Origin: Candidatus Shapirobacteria bacterium
GTDB taxonomy: Bacteria > Patescibacteria > Microgenomatia > UBA12405
Reading direction: 5' to 3'
Assembly (NCBI GenBank): GCA_028710865.1
Contig: JAQTUF010000011.1
Span: 1 to 26,623, forward strand
DNA length: 26,623 nt
Below are positions 24,947-26,623 of this stretch, one piece after another. The notes below the pieces were generated by a model, which was not told where the DNA came from, did no database searches, and saw nothing but the letters and a program-made list of their open reading frames with translations. The number at the start of each line of letters is the position of its first letter. The stretch's first letter is position 1. The position numbers were made by a program, and so were the translations under genes.

Positions 24947-26200
24947 TCTTAGAGTAACAATAATATTGATTAGGCTAACACTGCGAACGGTAAAATTATT
25001 ATCAAAAAGTTTTACTAGAAAGTGAATATTTGGTGTCCACCACCCACTATAAACATTTATTATATGGGTAATTGACAAAATAACGAAATATTTGATAAAA
25101 CGGCGATCTTGATAAGAAAGAATTAATAAAGGAATGAGGGCTGGGAAAGTATATCGTTCGTGCATTCGGGTCATGAAAGTAAAAGTAGCCATAGAAACAG
25201 TAACTAAACTTAGAATAAGATTTTTTTGAGAATAATTTTTGAATAATTTAAAAATTATAATTAAGTATAAAATACTGCAAATTATAAGAGAAAAACTTCT
25301 GGCACTGATAATATTAAGGATTAAAAATTCATCTAGTTTGGGTTTTAAACCAAAGATAAGAGCCCAAAGATTCATGGCATTGGCAGTAACTTGATCCATA
25401 ACTCCGGGAAGAATTTTTGTAGTCATAGTATTAAAAAACCAAAGCAAAGGATTAATTTCAATCGGATTAAAAGGAGAGCAAATTAAATAAATAAATAAGA
25501 GAGAAGTAGAGAGGGTAAAAAGAATATTTTTAATATTAATTTTATTCTTAATAAGAATGACAGGAATAAGTATGGCCCAAATTAAAAGAGACGGTTTATA
25601 AAGGATAGAACTAATATAAAGAAGAGCCCCAAAAACATACTTCTTTTTCCAAAAAAAATAAAAGGCAATTAAGGCAAATAAATTAATAATACTATCCCCG
25701 CTTCCCCAGACAGCACTATTGTAGATTAGAGGGGGGTAGAGACTTAGAACTAGGGCAATTAATTTTGATTTGGTAAATTTGTAACAAAAATAGATTAATA
25801 GAAGATCAGCAATTATCATCGGCAATTTAAGCAGAATTTGATTTCCTTCTAAAAAATACCATTGCATAAATTTTGAAGGGAAAACAGGAATATGCTGATT
25901 TAAAAACCAAAAAATATTGTAAAAAAATAAATATATTTGACGAATTCCCCAGTTATAATAAATATTTAACATGGGCTGATCAGGAAGGCCATGTCCACCA
26001 AAAAATAACCAGTCATAATATCCGCGCCAACTAAATTCGGCAGCAAATTTCCCCCACCAATAAGTAGCATTAATATCACCATGATAAGTCCAAGGCCAGC
26101 AAAGAAGTCTGATAAATAAACCCGAAATAATTATTTTGCCCAGGCTAAGCTTTTGATATATACCTTTGATCACTTTAAATATATAATATATTGGTGACAT
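24872..26200 (-). CDS. GT87-like GT-C membrane glycosyltransferase
   Basis: From the ATG at 26200 the protein has 442 residues. A GTG at 26173 (433 residues) would avoid overlap with the divergent gene, and a TTG at 26257 is open upstream but unlikely. The first outer loop holds WPWTYHGDINATYWWGKFA, whose HGD is the likely catalytic acid, then YYDWLFFGGHGLPDQPMLN. The segment YPPLIYNSAVWGSGDSIINL followed by ISSILYKPSLLIWAI aligns in pattern with NPITLYSLVVMGQNDIVAI and AAGVKNYPLIWAI of the convergent gene, so the two are probably related. Other marks are MTRMHERYTFPALIPLLIL (a GT-C H-E-R-Y block) and about ten helices. The last residues, NNQPPPPKLK, are antisense to the WWWW run of the neighbour. 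Sugar and acceptor are unknown. Confidence 0.8.
   Translation of the reverse strand: MSPIYYIFKVIKGIYQKLSLGKIIISGLFIRLLCWPWTYHGDINATYWWGKFAAEFSWRGYYDWLFFGGHGLPDQPMLNIYYNWGIRQIYLFFYNIFWFLNQHIPVFPSKFMQWYFLEGNQILLKLPMIIADLLLIYFCYKFTKSKLIALVLSLYPPLIYNSAVWGSGDSIINLFALIAFYFFWKKKYVFGALLYISSILYKPSLLIWAILIPVILIKNKINIKNILFTLSTSLLFIYLICSPFNPIEINPLLWFFNTMTTKILPGVMDQVTANAMNLWALIFGLKPKLDEFLILNIISARSFSLIICSILYLIIIFKLFKNYSQKNLILSLVTVSMATFTFMTRMHERYTFPALIPLLILSYQDRRFIKYFVILSITHIINVYSGWWTPNIHFLVKLFDNNFTVRSVSLINIIVTLRLVFFSFDIKKTNTSNNQPPPPKLK
26182..26187 (+). promoter_or_regulatory. Consensus -10 box TATAAT ahead of the right-edge gene
   Basis: A perfect TATAAT lies 6 bases before a GTG at 26194, so transcription would begin at or next to the start codon and give a leaderless mRNA. 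No consensus -35 is found at the usual 16-18 bp spacing; TTGATA at 26153 is too far (23 bp). The surrounding A/T run (26174-26192) could also supply a -10 on the minus strand. Confidence 0.45.
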
Positions 26201-26623
26201 CGAGAAGTAAAATATTACGTATTTTTGGAATTGTTTATATAGGAATTGCTTTATCAATTTTTTGGGGGCTAAAGTCTAGACTTAAAAATAATTTTTCTGA
26301 AAAAAAGTTAGAAAACATAATTTCCAGTCCATCATCTTTTCGTGATATGACAACTGATGTTTGTAGATATGAAATATTGGGTGAACCAAAAGAAATAGAA
26401 AATTACATTAAAATGGAAATGGTATGTAATAGCGGAAAAAAGGCTAACAGTACTATTTCTTTGTCGGCTATTACCAATAAAACTGTGGATGGTATTTTAG
26501 AAGAATATGCTAGAGTTGTTGGTTTTGATAAAAAGATATTGGATAATGATTTTTCTTGTTTTTTGGATGGAAAACCAGTATCAGGGGAAATGAAAAATCA
26601 AGAAGTAAAACCAATAGTTACAC
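26194..26623 (+). CDS. Membrane-anchored extracytoplasmic protein of unknown function (3' partial)
   Basis: The frame is open from just after a TAA at 26176-26178 to the right edge, giving at least 143 residues from the GTG at 26194 (TTG at 26191 is an alternative). It starts VTSRSKILRIFGIVYIGIAL, a short basic segment and a single hydrophobic helix that fits a signal anchor, with the rest outside the membrane. The visible part is hydrophilic, with Cys at VCRYEI, MVCNSGK and FSCFLDG, which could make disulfides, and the stretch SLSAITNKTVDGILEEYARV. I do not recognise a family. It is divergent from the minus-strand GT87-like gene; with that gene's ATG at 26200 the two coding regions would overlap by 7 bp at their 5' ends. 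Codon use looks like that of its neighbours. Confidence 0.65.
   Translation, partial: MTSRSKILRIFGIVYIGIALSIFWGLKSRLKNNFSEKKLENIISSPSSFRDMTTDVCRYEILGEPKEIENYIKMEMVCNSGKKANSTISLSAITNKTVDGILEEYARVVGFDKKILDNDFSCFLDGKPVSGEMKNQEVKPIVT

Overview
The window is AT-rich, densely coding bacterial DNA devoted almost entirely to extracytoplasmic glycan assembly. Three traits suggest a Candidate Phyla Radiation (Patescibacteria) genome, probably Microgenomates-like: short overlapping genes, start codons almost without Shine-Dalgarno sequences, and a tandem family of ArnT/PMT-like membrane glycosyltransferases carrying a DE-x-x-x-GYNAYS / SFGDYKPG signature. This placement is an inference. TGA and TAA both end genes here, so TGA-to-Gly recoding (Gracilibacteria/Absconditabacteria) is ruled out. 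I saw no rRNA, tRNA, CRISPR array, IS element or integrase.

Layout. (1) The left edge holds the 3' part of a plus-strand TMTC-like membrane protein with C-terminal TPR repeats. (2) From about 23123 down to 1254 the minus strand carries one continuous 17-gene block. Adjacent genes overlap by 1 to about 41 bases, or are separated by 2 bases at a single junction, so it reads as one 22-kb translationally coupled operon. In transcription order it encodes six large GT-C-type membrane proteins (the first broken by a stop codon), a WaaE-like GT2, a GT4, a polyprenyl-phosphate-sugar-synthase-like GT2, another GT2, a B12-dependent-type radical SAM enzyme, two more GT2s, a NodU/TobZ-type carbamoyltransferase, a second B12-type radical SAM enzyme, a hexapeptide-repeat acyltransferase and a final GT4. 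(3) A 38-bp divergent spacer holds a perfect palindrome in which each arm contains a -10-like TATAAC, and it probably fires both ways. (4) To its right lies a plus-strand GT87-like membrane glycosyltransferase, then a convergent minus-strand relative overlapping it by 75 bp at the 3' ends. (5) At the right edge is the start of a plus-strand membrane-anchored protein of unknown function, apparently leaderless and beginning with GTG.

Working model (inference). Cytoplasmic GT2 and GT4 enzymes build a lipid-linked or surface glycan. The carbamoyltransferase, acyltransferase and two radical SAM enzymes decorate the sugars or lipid. The DPM1/ALG5-like GT2 makes polyprenyl-phosphate sugars, and these feed the GT-C enzymes, which add sugars on the outer face of the membrane. 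No nucleotide-sugar synthesis gene, flippase, ABC exporter, polymerase or ligase is present, so those steps must be encoded elsewhere.

The points most worth checking are the in-frame TAA just before the catalytic Asp-Glu of the promoter-proximal GT-C gene, the symmetric bidirectional promoter, the length and coupling of the operon, and the combination of two cobalamin-type radical SAM enzymes with a carbamoyltransferase and a GT-C array.
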